DNA of 64,000 bases from Massilia sp. BJB1822. Its GTDB lineage: Bacteria; Pseudomonadota; Gammaproteobacteria; Burkholderiales; Burkholderiaceae_D. The stretch covers positions 1-64,000 of the forward strand of contig NZ_JABWEB010000007.1 in the NCBI RefSeq assembly GCF_013369485.1. The letters are read 5' to 3'. The position numbers and the translations under genes are program-made. Below, one piece after another: positions 45,788-57,619 of the stretch (its first letter is position 1; every line of letters begins with the position of its first letter). Under the pieces are notes generated by a model, which saw only the letters and a program-made list of their open reading frames with translations, searched no databases and was not told the origin of the DNA.

Positions 45788-46672
45788 GTGACCCCGCAAT
45801 CGAAAGAAAACCTGCAAGCCATTTACGCCATGCTCGCCGCCGTCGCCATGTTCGCCTTCATGGATACGACGATGAAGCTGCTAGCCGCCCACTATCCGGC
45901 CATGCAGGTGACCGCGCTGCGCTGCCTGTGCTCGCTGCCCCTGGTCTGCGCTTACATGGCCTGGCGCGGCAAGTTCGGCAATGTGTTCAAGATACGCTGG
46001 CCGCTGCACCTGCTGCGCGGCGCCCTCGGCATCGCCATGCTGACCCTGTTTGCCTATGCGCTCAAATCGCTGCCGCTGGCGGAAACCTATTCCATCTTCT
46101 TTATCGCCCCGGCCCTGATCACAGCCCTGTCCGTCTTCGTCCTGAAGGAAAAGGTGGATACGGCGCAGTGGCTGGCCATCGCGGTCGGCCTGGGCGGTGT
46201 GCTGGTGGTGCTGCGTCCCGAGGGCAGCAGCTTCATTTCGGTGGCGGGCTTGGCCGTGCTGGCTTCGGCCGCCTGCTATGCCATCTCGGCCGTGGTCAGC
46301 CGCATCCTCAGCCGCAGCGACGCGCCCGAACACATCATGTTCTGGGTGCTGGTGCTGATGGGGGCGGGCGCGCTGCCGCTCAGTTACCAGGGCTGGGTGC
46401 CGCTGCGCATGGAAGACTGGCCGGTGCTGCTGGCCTTGGCCGTCAGCGGCTTCCTCGGCCAACTGGCCCTGACCGTGGCCTTCAGCCGCGGCAAGGCCTC
46501 GATCGTCGCGCCCTTCGAATACTCGGCCCTGGCCTGGGGCGTGGGCATCGACTGGGTGCTGTGGAGCACGCTGCCCGACGCCTACACCCTGCTCGGCGCG
46601 GCCATCATCATCGGCAGTGGTCTGTATCTGGTGCGGCGCGAAGCCGTGCATGCGGAGTCCGAGCATCCCTGA
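45788..46672 (+). CDS. DMT-superfamily transporter (EamA type)
   Basis: A 294-residue inner-membrane protein with ten predicted helices in two EamA repeats (about residues 10-135 and 150-285). Members export amino acids, metabolites or nucleotide sugars; the substrate cannot be inferred. The start is a GTG that gives a normal short cytoplasmic N-terminus. A TACAAT lies at 45749-45754, 33 bases upstream. It stands between the HEPN pair and lpxC in the same direction. Confidence 0.88.
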   Translation: MTPQSKENLQAIYAMLAAVAMFAFMDTTMKLLAAHYPAMQVTALRCLCSLPLVCAYMAWRGKFGNVFKIRWPLHLLRGALGIAMLTLFAYALKSLPLAETYSIFFIAPALITALSVFVLKEKVDTAQWLAIAVGLGGVLVVLRPEGSSFISVAGLAVLASAACYAISAVVSRILSRSDAPEHIMFWVLVLMGAGALPLSYQGWVPLRMEDWPVLLALAVSGFLGQLALTVAFSRGKASIVAPFEYSALAWGVGIDWVLWSTLPDAYTLLGAAIIIGSGLYLVRREAVHAESEHP

Positions 46673-46714
46673 GTCCGGCGGGCGCGGCCGTGAACGCGGG
46701 CCGGGCAAAGCCGA

Positions 46715-46720
46715 TATAAT
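46715..46720 (+). promoter_or_regulatory. perfect -10 box at the lpxC start
   Basis: TATAAT ends six bases before the lpxC ATG, so a transcript from it would begin at or next to the start codon. No Shine-Dalgarno sequence is visible. The -35 region is poor (TGAACG). Confidence 0.5.
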
Positions 46721-46726
46721 CTCAGC

Positions 46727-47662
46727 ATGCTAAAACAACGTACTATCAAAGAGTTAATCCGCACCACGGGCGTCGGCCTCCACTCCGGCACCAAGGTGGT
46801 GCTGACCCTGCATCCGGCCGCGCCCGACACCGGCATCATCTTCCGCCGCGTCGACCTCGACCCGGTGGTGGAATTCCCGTCGAATGCCATGGCGGTGGGC
46901 GATACCCGCATGGCATCGGTGCTGATCCAGGATGGCGCCCGCGTTTCCACCGTCGAACACCTGATGTCGGCCTGTGCCGGCCTCGGCATCGACAATCTGT
47001 ATATCGACGTGAGCGCGGAAGAAATTCCCATCATGGACGGTTCCGCCTCCTCCTTTGTGTACCTGCTGCAGCAAGCCGGCCTGGAAGAACAGGACGCGCC
47101 CAAGAAATTCATCCGCGTGCTGAAAGCGGTCGAAGTGCGCGACGGCAAAGGCGCCAATGAAAAATGGGCGCGCCTGGTGCCGCACGACGGTTTCAAGCTC
47201 GACTTCTTCATCGAATTCAACCACCCTGCGGTGGACGGCACGGCCCAGCGCGCCAACGTCGACTTTGGCGACGTCTCGTATATTCAGGCCGTGGCGCGCG
47301 CGCGCACCTTCGGCTTCATGCAGGATGTGGAAATGTTGCGCGGCATTGGCCTGGCGCGCGGCGGCTCGCTGGAAAACGCCATTGTCATGGACGAATACCG
47401 CATCCTCAATTCCGACGGCCTGCGCTACGACGACGAGTTCGTGCGCCACAAGATTCTGGATGCCATTGGCGATTTGTACCTGGTCGGCCATCCGCTGATC
47501 GCCGCGTACGAAGCGCACAAATCCGGCCACGCCCTGAACAATCTGCTGCTGCGTGAGTTGCTCTCCCACCCCGACGCCTACGAAATCGTCAGCTACGACG
47601 ACGTCAACCAGGCGCCCCCTTCCTACGCCCGCCAGCTCGCGCAAGAGTGGTCGTACAACTAG
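46727..47662 (+). CDS. lpxC: UDP-3-O-acyl-GlcNAc deacetylase LpxC
   Basis: A 311-residue zinc deacetylase that commits UDP-acyl-GlcNAc to lipid A synthesis. The zinc ligands are in STVEHLMSA (about 74-82), and [12 protein letters not shown] (about 240-251), and the catalytic His in [10 protein letters not shown] (about 262-271). Length and the [21 protein letters not shown] start are standard for betaproteobacteria. It is the usual partner of the dcw cluster, placed between it and secA. Confidence 0.97.
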   Translation: MLKQRTIKELIRTTGVGLHSGTKVVLTLHPAAPDTGIIFRRVDLDPVVEFPSNAMAVGDTRMASVLIQDGARVSTVEHLMSACAGLGIDNLYIDVSAEEIPIMDGSASSFVYLLQQAGLEEQDAPKKFIRVLKAVEVRDGKGANEKWARLVPHDGFKLDFFIEFNHPAVDGTAQRANVDFGDVSYIQAVARARTFGFMQDVEMLRGIGLARGGSLENAIVMDEYRILNSDGLRYDDEFVRHKILDAIGDLYLVGHPLIAAYEAHKSGHALNNLLLRELLSHPDAYEIVSYDDVNQAPPSYARQLAQEWSYN

Positions 47663-47692
47663 CGCGTTTGATCCACCGCAAACGGGGCGGCG

Positions 47693-48166
47693 TTAGGCGG
47701 GGCGGCGGCGGGCGACCATGGCGCGCAGAGCGGCGATCAGGGGGCGGTTTTGGGCGGTCTCTTCCAATTCCTTGCTGAGCTGGTCGAAGGAGTGGACGGC
47801 GCTGTCGGGCAAAGCGAGCTGCCGGCGTTCGACCGGCAGGGGCTGGGCCGATTTCATCATCTGCACGCGTAGACGAATGTTGTTGATTTGCCACCCCTTT
47901 TGTTGCAATGCCTCTTGTAGCTTTGGCAATTGTTGCTTAAGCTTGGCGGCAACCGCGGCATTCGGCACCGACAGCAAGAGCTGACCGTCTTCGCAGGCCA
48001 GGATTTCGCTGAGCTTGAAGGCGGCCGGCAGGGCGGCGGCGCAGTCGGCTTGCAGGGCGCCCATGCGCTCGGCGGCCGGCAGCAGGGCGGCCAGGCGGTC
48101 GTTGCGGCGCAGGAAATCGGTGGCTTCGGCCGGACGGCGCGAGCGCTTGAAGGTGTCGAATCGCAT
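47693..48166 (-). CDS. dciA: DciA-family (DUF721) protein
   Basis: A 157-residue protein with the N-terminal DUF721 domain (about residues 20-105; AAALPAAFKLSEILACEDGQLLLSVPNAAVAAKLKQQLP). DciA is the ancestral loader or helper of the replicative helicase DnaB in bacteria without DnaC. The C-terminal third is variable. It is convergent with lpxC and divergent from secA, the normal position in this group. Confidence 0.85.
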   Translation of the reverse strand: MRFDTFKRSRRPAEATDFLRRNDRLAALLPAAERMGALQADCAAALPAAFKLSEILACEDGQLLLSVPNAAVAAKLKQQLPKLQEALQQKGWQINNIRLRVQMMKSAQPLPVERRQLALPDSAVHSFDQLSKELEETAQNRPLIAALRAMVARRRPA

Positions 48167-48395
48167 GCGCCCACCTTACCATAGCCGGCTCATCCATGCT
48201 GAGCGGACGGGGCCGTGGGGGCAATATATTTCCCCCTTGCCTATTGTGTTATAGGGCCAGGAACCCAACCTTGCCGGGAACGCATGATAGAATCACCGTC
48301 TTTTGCCATAGGCGGACTCGGTGCGGTAGGGCCGCCCACTGGGCGAGGTCGCGAAGCGAGCTTTTTTTAACGGCGTTTATACAAGAATTCAAGCA

Positions 48396-51158
<2,763 letters not shown>

Positions 51159-51175
51159 GTCAGCAGTAAACCCAG

Positions 51176-51237
51176 AACCGGGGACAGACCCCGTTTTCCG
51201 AGCAATATTGCTCGGAAAACGGGGTCTGTCCCCGGTT
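51176..51237. repeat. 62-bp perfect palindrome (copy B), also a bidirectional terminator
   Basis: The 31-base left half (51176-51206) is the exact reverse complement of the right half (51207-51237). Each half contains GGGGACAGACCCC or its complement (51180-51192, 51221-51233) and the centre reads AGCAATATTGCT. A T tract follows on the plus strand. It lies between secA and the convergent histidine kinase gene, whose stop is one base further on, so it can end both transcripts. Confidence 0.93.
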
Positions 51238-51238
51238 T

Positions 51239-53221
51239 TTAGCTATGCAGCGGTGAGCTGAGCGGCAGACTGATGCGGATCACGGTGCCGGCGCCCGGCG
51301 CCGAATCGATGGCGATGCGTCCGCCCAGCACGCCGCTGACAATGTTGTAGACGATGTTCATGCCCAGCCCGGTGCCGCCCTGGCCCATCTTGGTGGTGAA
51401 GAAGGGATCGAAGACGTGGCGCCGCACCTCTTCGCTCATGCCCACGCCATCGTCGCTGAAGCTGATCTCGGCCAGTTCGCCCTCGCCAGCCTGGGCGTGG
51501 ATCACGATCTGGCCTTCGCTGCGGCCTTCGAAGGCGTGCATCAGCGCGTTGTTGAGCAGATTGGTGAAGATCTGGTACAGGCTGCCCGGATAAGAGTCGA
51601 GCATCAGGCTGGACGGCACGTTGAGGCTGACGCGGCAGTTGGCGCGGCGCAGGCGCGGCATGAAGGTGGCCGTGGTGTCGCTGACCACGGTGAGCAGGCT
51701 GAAGCAGCGGCGCTGGTCATTGGTCTGATCGACGGCGATCTGCTTGAACGAGGAAATCAGCTCGGCCGCTTTTTGCAGCGAGCTGGAGATCAGGCCGCAA
51801 GCCATGCGCACTTCTTCCAGATGGCTGAGCAGGGCCGAGCGCCGCAGCGAGCCGGCCGCCACCACGGCGTCGAATTCCTCGACGCGGTCGCGCAGCGCGG
51901 TCGAGGCCAGCAGGCTGTTGCCGATCGGCGTGTTCAGCTCGTGGGCGATGCCGGCCACGAGGGAGCCGAGCGAGGCCATCTTTTCGGCCGCGATCAGGTC
52001 GTGCTGGGTACGCTTCAAGGTATCGAGCGTATGCGACAGCTCGCTGTTGGCATGCTCCAGTTCGGCTGAGCGCTCGCGCACCCGGTGTTCCAGCGAAGCG
52101 TTGAGTTCCTGCAGCGCATCCTTGGCCTTGCGCTCCTGGGTCAGGTCGAGCAAGGCCCAGATGATGGCTTGCTGCCCATCGAGCAGCAGGGAGGAGGACC
52201 AGATCGTCACGCTGCCCTGGCTGCCGTCCGGCAGCTGCACATCGGCCACCTCGCCGCGCACCGCGCCCTGGCGCTGGTGCAGCTGCCAGATGCGGTTGCG
52301 CTCCACCGGCGAGGCCCAGAACGGCAGCTCGTCCGAACGTTTTCCGACCACGTCGGACAGCTCGCGGTGGAAGGTGCGCAGCAGGGCGCGATTGGCGGTG
52401 AGCACGCGCCCATCCTGGCCTGAGACGCTGAGCGGCAGCGGCGTCATATCGAACAGGGTATGGAAGCGCGCCTCCGATTCCGACAGGCGCAGCTCGGACT
52501 CTTCCAGGCGCAGGATGCGGTCGCGCAGGGCGGCGCTCATGGTGTTCAGCGAGTGGGTGAAGACTTGCAGCTCGTCGCCGCCACGCTCGGGCAGCTGGCG
52601 GCCATACTGGCCCTGGGCCAACTGCTGCGACTGCTCCGTCAGCGCCTGCAGGCGGCGGCCGATGCCGTGGGTCAGGGCGACGAAGAGCAGCAGGCCGACG
52701 CCGAAACCGGTCAGGGCGATGGCGCTGCCCTGCAGCATGACCTCGTCGCGCGCCTTGCCCAGTTCGGCTGTGGACAGGCCGAAGTTGAGCGAGCCGATCT
52801 CGTTCTGGTTCAAGAGCAGCGGGGCGCGCACATGCAGGATGTGCTCCTCGAACAGGGTGCGCACGCCGCCCTCGTCGACCTTGCCCCGGCGCAGCAGCGC
52901 GGGCAGTTGCAGCGGCTGCTCGCCGGCCTGGGCCAGAGAGCGGCCGGAGGCGTCGAGCACCACGATATAGCGCAGCAGGCTGTCGCGCGGCTCGGCCAGC
53001 ATCTCGCTCCAGTAGCTGCTCAACTCGTTGAGCCGGCCGGTGCTGGCATAGGGGCTCAGGGTCAGGTTCAGCGTGACGGCGTATTCATGGGCTACCCGCT
53101 CGGCATTGCGGCTGACCGCGTTCTCCATCAGCCGCAGGCTATTGGCGATCAGCACGCCCACCACCAGCGCCAGGATAAACGCGCTCAGCAGCAGGAATTT
53201 GACGCGCAGGGGCAGTCTCAT
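51239..53221 (-). CDS. orphan membrane sensor histidine kinase
   Basis: A 660-residue sensor kinase. Helix 1 is at about residues 8-28, a periplasmic sensor of about 135 residues follows, helix 2 is at about 164-186, HAMP at 187-238, a PAS domain at about 250-362, a coiled coil at about 362-410, the histidine box with His427 (IAHELNTPIGN), and an HATPase domain with the N box NLLNNALMHA, DDGVGM, FFTTKMGQGGTGLGM. The LNTPIGN variant marks a subclass distinct from the common LRTPL type. No response regulator is nearby. Palindromic repeats lie on both sides. A terminator separates it from the upstream porin/binding-protein genes on the same strand. Confidence 0.9.
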   Translation of the reverse strand: MRLPLRVKFLLLSAFILALVVGVLIANSLRLMENAVSRNAERVAHEYAVTLNLTLSPYASTGRLNELSSYWSEMLAEPRDSLLRYIVVLDASGRSLAQAGEQPLQLPALLRRGKVDEGGVRTLFEEHILHVRAPLLLNQNEIGSLNFGLSTAELGKARDEVMLQGSAIALTGFGVGLLLFVALTHGIGRRLQALTEQSQQLAQGQYGRQLPERGGDELQVFTHSLNTMSAALRDRILRLEESELRLSESEARFHTLFDMTPLPLSVSGQDGRVLTANRALLRTFHRELSDVVGKRSDELPFWASPVERNRIWQLHQRQGAVRGEVADVQLPDGSQGSVTIWSSSLLLDGQQAIIWALLDLTQERKAKDALQELNASLEHRVRERSAELEHANSELSHTLDTLKRTQHDLIAAEKMASLGSLVAGIAHELNTPIGNSLLASTALRDRVEEFDAVVAAGSLRRSALLSHLEEVRMACGLISSSLQKAAELISSFKQIAVDQTNDQRRCFSLLTVVSDTTATFMPRLRRANCRVSLNVPSSLMLDSYPGSLYQIFTNLLNNALMHAFEGRSEGQIVIHAQAGEGELAEISFSDDGVGMSEEVRRHVFDPFFTTKMGQGGTGLGMNIVYNIVSGVLGGRIAIDSAPGAGTVIRISLPLSSPLHS

Positions 53222-53300
53222 CGGTACTCCTCATCTGGATACCCCGGGATTGTATCCTTTTAGCAAGCCACTCCACCACCGCCCCATCAACGGCTGACCC

Positions 53301-53337
53301 CGTGTCCACCATGGGGTCAGACCCCGAATCGGACACG
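53301..53337. repeat. palindromic repeat (copy C), GGGGTCAGACCCC core
   Basis: CGTGTCC (53301-53307) and GGACACG (53331-53337) enclose GGGGTCAGACCCC (53313-53325). The order GTGTCCACC-core-AATCGGACAC is the same as in copy A, with two small differences. Confidence 0.88.
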
Positions 53338-53389
53338 AACCTAGCTGTCGACCGCAGGAATGTGGCAATGTTTGGGCCTGCTATGGTTC

Positions 53390-53433
53390 AGCCCGTGTCC
53401 GATTGGGGTCTGACCCCATGGTGGACACGGGCT
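53390..53433. repeat. palindromic repeat (copy D), inverted relative to copy C
   Basis: AGCCCGTGTCC (53390-53400) and GGACACGGGCT (53423-53433) enclose GGGGTCTGACCCC (53405-53417). Its core is the reverse complement of copy C apart from one extra base in C, so C and D form an inverted pair 52 bases apart. Confidence 0.88.
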
Positions 53434-53446
53434 GGGCTGTGGATGC

Positions 53447-53471
53447 AAAAAGCCCGGCGCGGGGCCGGGCT
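53447..53471 (-). terminator. terminator of the binding-protein/porin operon
   Basis: AGCCCGGC and GCCGGGCT pair around a five-base loop; on the minus strand the stem is followed by TTTTT. It lies 22 bases after the binding-protein stop. Confidence 0.82.
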
Positions 53472-53492
53472 GGAACGGGTGCTAGGGGCGTT

Positions 53493-53900
53493 TTACGGCA
53501 GGGTCAGGATGACTTTGACGCTGTCGTCCACGGCCGATTTGTCGATGTAGCCGATGGCTTTGGGATCGTCGGCCACAGCTTTTTTCACTTCGGCATTGGA
53601 TTTGTACTCTTTCGGCGGCGTGCCTTTGCCGGTGAACACCAGCTTGGACCACAGGGCTTTGACCTGGGCCGCGTCCTTGTCCGCCACCTTCTGGTAGAAC
53701 TCGTTGCGGATGTGGGAGCCGTCAGCCTGGTCGATCGGCGTGAACATGGCCGATTTGCCGAGGAAGAATTGGGACGCCTGTTCCGAGAACATGCGCGTGG
53801 CCGGATTCTTCGGGTTGACGATCACCACGATTTCGGCCGAGGCCGGAACGGCGGCTGCGGCCAGCGCGGCCAGGATCAGCGAGGACATCAGTTTTTTCAT
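53493..53900 (-). CDS. half-size phosphate-binding-like periplasmic protein
   Basis: A 135-residue secreted protein with signal peptide MKKLMSSLILAALAAAAVPASA. The mature part resembles one lobe of PstS-type phosphate-binding proteins (IVVIVNPKNPATRMFSEQASQFFLGK...DGSHIRNEFYQKVADKD...AVADDPKAIGYIDKS), but is less than half the length of PstS, so it cannot form the two-lobed clamp alone. No ABC permease or ATPase is near. It follows the porin gene after ten bases and probably works with it or presents a signal to the nearby sensor kinase; both are inferences. Confidence 0.8.
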   Translation of the reverse strand: MKKLMSSLILAALAAAAVPASAEIVVIVNPKNPATRMFSEQASQFFLGKSAMFTPIDQADGSHIRNEFYQKVADKDAAQVKALWSKLVFTGKGTPPKEYKSNAEVKKAVADDPKAIGYIDKSAVDDSVKVILTLP

Positions 53901-53910
53901 GGGTAGCACC

Positions 53911-55125
53911 TTAGAAGACGAAATCGACGGCAGCGCCGACCACGGTCACGCTATCCTTGAAGCTGGTTGGCGTGAAGATCAGGGAACCGCCCTTGGTCTT
54001 CGGCTTGACGCGGTCCACTTGCACTTTCAGCGCCATCGATTTGGCGAAGTCCCAGCGCACGCCTACCAGGTTGGACGATTGTTCCGGCGACAGCAGCAGG
54101 CCGCGCACGGTGGCGTTCAGCGGCGGCACGGCGGCCAGCGCGGCCGGCACGTTGACCGAGGAGCCGGCGTCCTTGTACTGGGCATGGGCGAAGTAAGGCA
54201 GCACTTTGCCGATGCGGTAGCCGCCCATCACGTACCAGGCGTTGGTGTCGGGGATGTAGACGGCTTGCTTGGCGCGGCGCTGGGCGTACTCGGATTGCAG
54301 CACGATATTGTTCCAGTCCATGGTCAGGCCGAGCGAGGTGAAGGCGATGCGCTTGCGCTCTTTCAGGGTCAGGTCGTCGGCCAGCTGGCGGAAGCCGATG
54401 CCGCTCAAGGTGTCGGTCAGGGTGTTGATCGGGACGATGCCGTCGCTCTGGATCTTGCCTTGCACGTGGCCGAAGCGCACGGTGAAGGGGCCGCGTTCGG
54501 CGCTGATGGAGAAGCCGGCCGCCGGCGACTGGTGCTTGGCGACGATGCCGCCGCCGGTCGGGATGAACAGCTTGCCGCGGCTCTTGCCGACGAAGGCTTG
54601 CACGGTCACATTGGTGTCGCCGAAGCCATGCTGCCAGTTGACGTCGACGCCGTCCACGTTCTCGATCGGCGCCTGGCCGTACATCTCGATCGGCGGACGC
54701 ATCATGGTGTTGGCGTAGCCCACGTTCTGGTAGTCGGAGATCAGGAAGGCGGGCAGTACCACGCGGCCTACGCGCACCGAGGTCTCGTCATTGATCTTGT
54801 ATTTCAGGAAGGCCCAGGTCAGGTCGGTGGTGAACTGCGGGCTGGTGTTCTTGCGGGTCAGCACCTGCACCGTGCCCGACAGCTGGTCGCTGAACTGGTA
54901 GCTCGCTTGCAGGCCCAGGTTGGAATCGAGGCCGATGCGCGGCGAATCGGCCACGCCCACAGCCTGGTTGTAGCGGGCAAATTGGGCATCGTCGGTATTG
55001 CTTTTGGCGACGCCGAGGGTGCCGAAGCCGCTGATGCTCAGTTTATCGTCGCCGAGGGTGGCGGCTTGCGCCTGCATCAGGCCAACGGCGGCCAGAACGG
55101 ATGCTACTAAAAGTTGTTTTTTCAT
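53911..55125 (-). CDS. outer-membrane porin-like beta-barrel protein
   Basis: A 404-residue protein with signal peptide MKKQLLVASVLAAVGLMQAQA and a mature barrel ending in Phe (AAVDFVF). It lacks the SNVTLYG opening of the general porin elsewhere in the window and belongs to another porin group (opening KLSISGFGTLGVAKS), of the kind found with periplasmic phosphate-binding-like proteins. The substrate is unknown. It is the first gene of a two-gene operon with the half-size binding protein. AAGAGATG gives its ribosome site. Confidence 0.85.
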   Translation of the reverse strand: MKKQLLVASVLAAVGLMQAQAATLGDDKLSISGFGTLGVAKSNTDDAQFARYNQAVGVADSPRIGLDSNLGLQASYQFSDQLSGTVQVLTRKNTSPQFTTDLTWAFLKYKINDETSVRVGRVVLPAFLISDYQNVGYANTMMRPPIEMYGQAPIENVDGVDVNWQHGFGDTNVTVQAFVGKSRGKLFIPTGGGIVAKHQSPAAGFSISAERGPFTVRFGHVQGKIQSDGIVPINTLTDTLSGIGFRQLADDLTLKERKRIAFTSLGLTMDWNNIVLQSEYAQRRAKQAVYIPDTNAWYVMGGYRIGKVLPYFAHAQYKDAGSSVNVPAALAAVPPLNATVRGLLLSPEQSSNLVGVRWDFAKSMALKVQVDRVKPKTKGGSLIFTPTSFKDSVTVVGAAVDFVF

Positions 55126-55495
55126 CTCTTGAGATCCAATAGGTTTATTGTTTTGGTGGCTGGGAGGATTGCTCCGCCGAACTGGGCCGCGAGGGTTGTA
55201 CGGCCGCTACAAGTGGCTTTTGTGTGCGCCTGACACCTTAAAACAATTTCCCTAGAGCACGAAACGGATTTTGCGGAATAGTGGGCTGACTCTAGTTTTT
55301 TGTCGTATTTGTGGCATTTCCCTTGAATTTTCGACAGCGTTTGAGCCTGCCTCATGGATAAGGTATCAAGCTTGTCATTTGTGATATTTAGCCAAAAAGC
55401 AAGCTTGTAAAGTAACTGAGAGTTTCAGAAGGGCAGCGCCCATCAGGGATTACAATAACGGCTTCTTTTATCTCCTTTTTCCGCTAGAGAGAGCT
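55126..55495. other. divergent promoter region, porin gene and argJ
   Basis: This 370-base, AT-richer region must carry the promoters for the minus-strand porin operon and plus-strand argJ. A TACAAT at 55451-55456, 40 bases before argJ, is a candidate -10 box without a clear -35. GAGAGAG precedes the argJ ATG. Nothing else is recognisable. Confidence 0.45.
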
Positions 55496-56734
55496 ATGGC
55501 CGTCAATTCCCCCATCCCCGTCGCTGCCGACCTGAAACCTGTTGCCGGTATTGAAATCGGCTACGCCGAGGCGGGCATCAAGAAACCGAACCGCAAGGAT
55601 GTGCTGGTTATGAAACTGGCCGATGGCGCCACGGTGTCCGGCGTGTTCACCCTGAACCGCTTCTGCGCCGCGCCGGTGCAGATTTCCAAGGACAATCTGG
55701 CGGCCGTGAAAGCGGGCGGCAAGGCGATCCGCGCCCTGGTGGTGAATACCGGTAACGCCAACGCCGGCACCGGCGAAGAGGGCTTGGCCCGCGCCCAGGC
55801 AACCTGCGCCGCGCTGGCGGCCGAACTGGGCTGCGCGCCGCAGCAGATCCTGCCGTTTTCCACCGGCGTGATCCTGGAGCCGCTGCCGGTCGAGAAGATC
55901 AAGGCCGGCCTGCCGGCCGCCGTGGCGAACCTGAAGCCGGACAACTGGTTCAACGCGGCCGAAGCCATCATGACCACCGACACCCAGCCGAAAGCCGGCT
56001 CGCGCACGGTGGGCATCGCCGGCCACCAAGTCACGCTGACCGGCATCAGCAAGGGCGCCGGCATGATCAAGCCGAATATGGCGACCATGCTGGGCTATCT
56101 GGCCTTCGACGCCAAAGTGGCGCAGCCGGTGCTGGACGTGCTGGTGAAACAGGCGGCCGACCAGAGCTTCAACTGCATCACCATCGACGGCGACACCTCG
56201 ACCAACGATTCCTTCATGCTGATCGCCACCGGCGCCGGCACGCTGGAAGTGAACTCGGTCGATTCGCCCGAATACAAGGCGCTGGCAGCGGCTGTGACCG
56301 AGCTGTCGGTATTTCTGGCCCAGTCCATCATCCGCGACGGCGAAGGCGCGACCAAGTTCATCTCGATTACCGTGGAAGACGGCGCCAGCATGGAAGAGTG
56401 CCGCAAGATCGCTTATTCGATCGCCCACTCGCCGCTGGTGAAGACCGCCTTCTTTGCCTCCGACCCGAACCTGGGCCGCATCCTGGCCGCCATCGGCTAT
56501 GCCGGCGTGGATGATCTGGATGTCAGCAAGATCAATCTGTATCTGGACGATGTGTGGGTGGCCAAGAACGGCGGCCGCAATCCCGACTACAAGGAAGAAG
56601 ACGGCCAGCGCGTGATGAAGCAGAGCGAAATCACGGTGCGCGTCAAGCTGGCGCGCGGCACGGCGGCATCCACCGTCTACACCTGCGACCTGTCGCACGA
56701 TTACGTGTCGATCAACGCCGACTATCGTTCCTGA
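55496..56734 (+). CDS. argJ: bifunctional ornithine acetyltransferase / N-acetylglutamate synthase
   Basis: A 412-residue enzyme of the cyclic arginine pathway that moves the acetyl group from N-acetylornithine to glutamate. The precursor is cut within [21 protein letters not shown] (about residues 182-202) between Ala and Thr of ATML, making two chains with the Thr as nucleophile. TNDSFM and NLGRI segments are conserved. Length is standard. It starts the conserved block after the accessory insertion. Confidence 0.96.
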   Translation: MAVNSPIPVAADLKPVAGIEIGYAEAGIKKPNRKDVLVMKLADGATVSGVFTLNRFCAAPVQISKDNLAAVKAGGKAIRALVVNTGNANAGTGEEGLARAQATCAALAAELGCAPQQILPFSTGVILEPLPVEKIKAGLPAAVANLKPDNWFNAAEAIMTTDTQPKAGSRTVGIAGHQVTLTGISKGAGMIKPNMATMLGYLAFDAKVAQPVLDVLVKQAADQSFNCITIDGDTSTNDSFMLIATGAGTLEVNSVDSPEYKALAAAVTELSVFLAQSIIRDGEGATKFISITVEDGASMEECRKIAYSIAHSPLVKTAFFASDPNLGRILAAIGYAGVDDLDVSKINLYLDDVWVAKNGGRNPDYKEEDGQRVMKQSEITVRVKLARGTAASTVYTCDLSHDYVSINADYRS

Positions 56735-56737
56735 GCG

Positions 56738-57619
56738 ATGACGGCCGCCCTCGATCAGTTCCTGGCGCGCGCCGAAGCCGTGCTGGCGCGCGTGGAGGCC
56801 TTGCTGCCGCCCGCGCCGCCGGCGCCGGACTGGCAGGCGGCCCACGCCTTCCGCTGGCGCAAGCGTCGCGACGGCATGGGCTGGCTGCAGGCTGTGGGCC
56901 ATCCGGCCCGCATCGCCCTGGACGACCTGCACAATATCGGCACGCAGAAGCAGCAGATCGAGCAGAACACGCGCCAGTTCGTGGCCGGCCTGCCGGCCAA
57001 TAATGTGCTGCTGACGGGCGCGCGCGGCACCGGCAAGTCCTCGCTGATCAAGGCTTGCCTGAACCAGTTCGCGGACCAGGGCTTGCGCCTGATCGAGGTC
57101 GACAAGGCCGATCTGGCCGACCTGCAGGATATCACCGAGCTGGTGGCGGGCCGGCCGGAGCGCTTCGTGGTCTTTTGCGACGACCTGTCGTTTGAAGAGG
57201 GCGAGGGCGGCTACAAGGCGCTGAAAGTGGCGCTGGACGGTTCGGTTTCGGCCCAGTCGGAAAATGTGCTGATCTACGCTACCTCGAACCGGCGCCACCT
57301 GATGCCGGAGCGTATGTCGGAGAACAACAGCTACCGCTCCGACGAGAATGGCGACCTGCACCCGGGCGAAACGGTGGAGGAGAAGATTTCCCTGTCCGAG
57401 CGCTTCGGTCTGTGGCTCTCCTTCTATCCCTTCAAGCAGGACGATTACCTGGACATCGTGGCGCACTGGCTGGCTTCCTTCGGCTGCACGGCCGAACAGA
57501 TCGAAGCGGCGCGCGCCGATGCCCTGCGCTGGGCCTTGCAGCGCGGCTCCCGTTCGGGGCGCGTGGCCTGGCAGTTCGCCCGCGATTATGCGGGCAAGTT
57601 ATCCATGAGTAGAGAATGA
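56738..57619 (+). CDS. AAA ATPase of the DUF815 family
   Basis: A 293-residue ATP-binding protein. Walker A GARGTGKSS is at about residues 93-101, Walker B FVVFCDDLSFE at about 147-157, and a sensor-1-like IYATSNRRHLMP follows at about 183-194. The function of DUF815 ATPases is unknown. It lies three bases after argJ and overlaps the nudix gene by four bases, a fixed order in betaproteobacteria. Confidence 0.9.
   Translation: MTAALDQFLARAEAVLARVEALLPPAPPAPDWQAAHAFRWRKRRDGMGWLQAVGHPARIALDDLHNIGTQKQQIEQNTRQFVAGLPANNVLLTGARGTGKSSLIKACLNQFADQGLRLIEVDKADLADLQDITELVAGRPERFVVFCDDLSFEEGEGGYKALKVALDGSVSAQSENVLIYATSNRRHLMPERMSENNSYRSDENGDLHPGETVEEKISLSERFGLWLSFYPFKQDDYLDIVAHWLASFGCTAEQIEAARADALRWALQRGSRSGRVAWQFARDYAGKLSMSRE

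Noticed and set aside
48300..48395. A secM-like arrest peptide or terminator before secA
   Set aside because: No ORF with an arrest motif is present, and the TCGC-GAA-GCGA stem before the T run is only four base pairs long.
53493..53900. The half-size phosphate-binding-like gene as a broken PstS
   Set aside because: It has its own signal peptide, a natural end, and close operon spacing to the porin. No remnant of a second lobe is found downstream.
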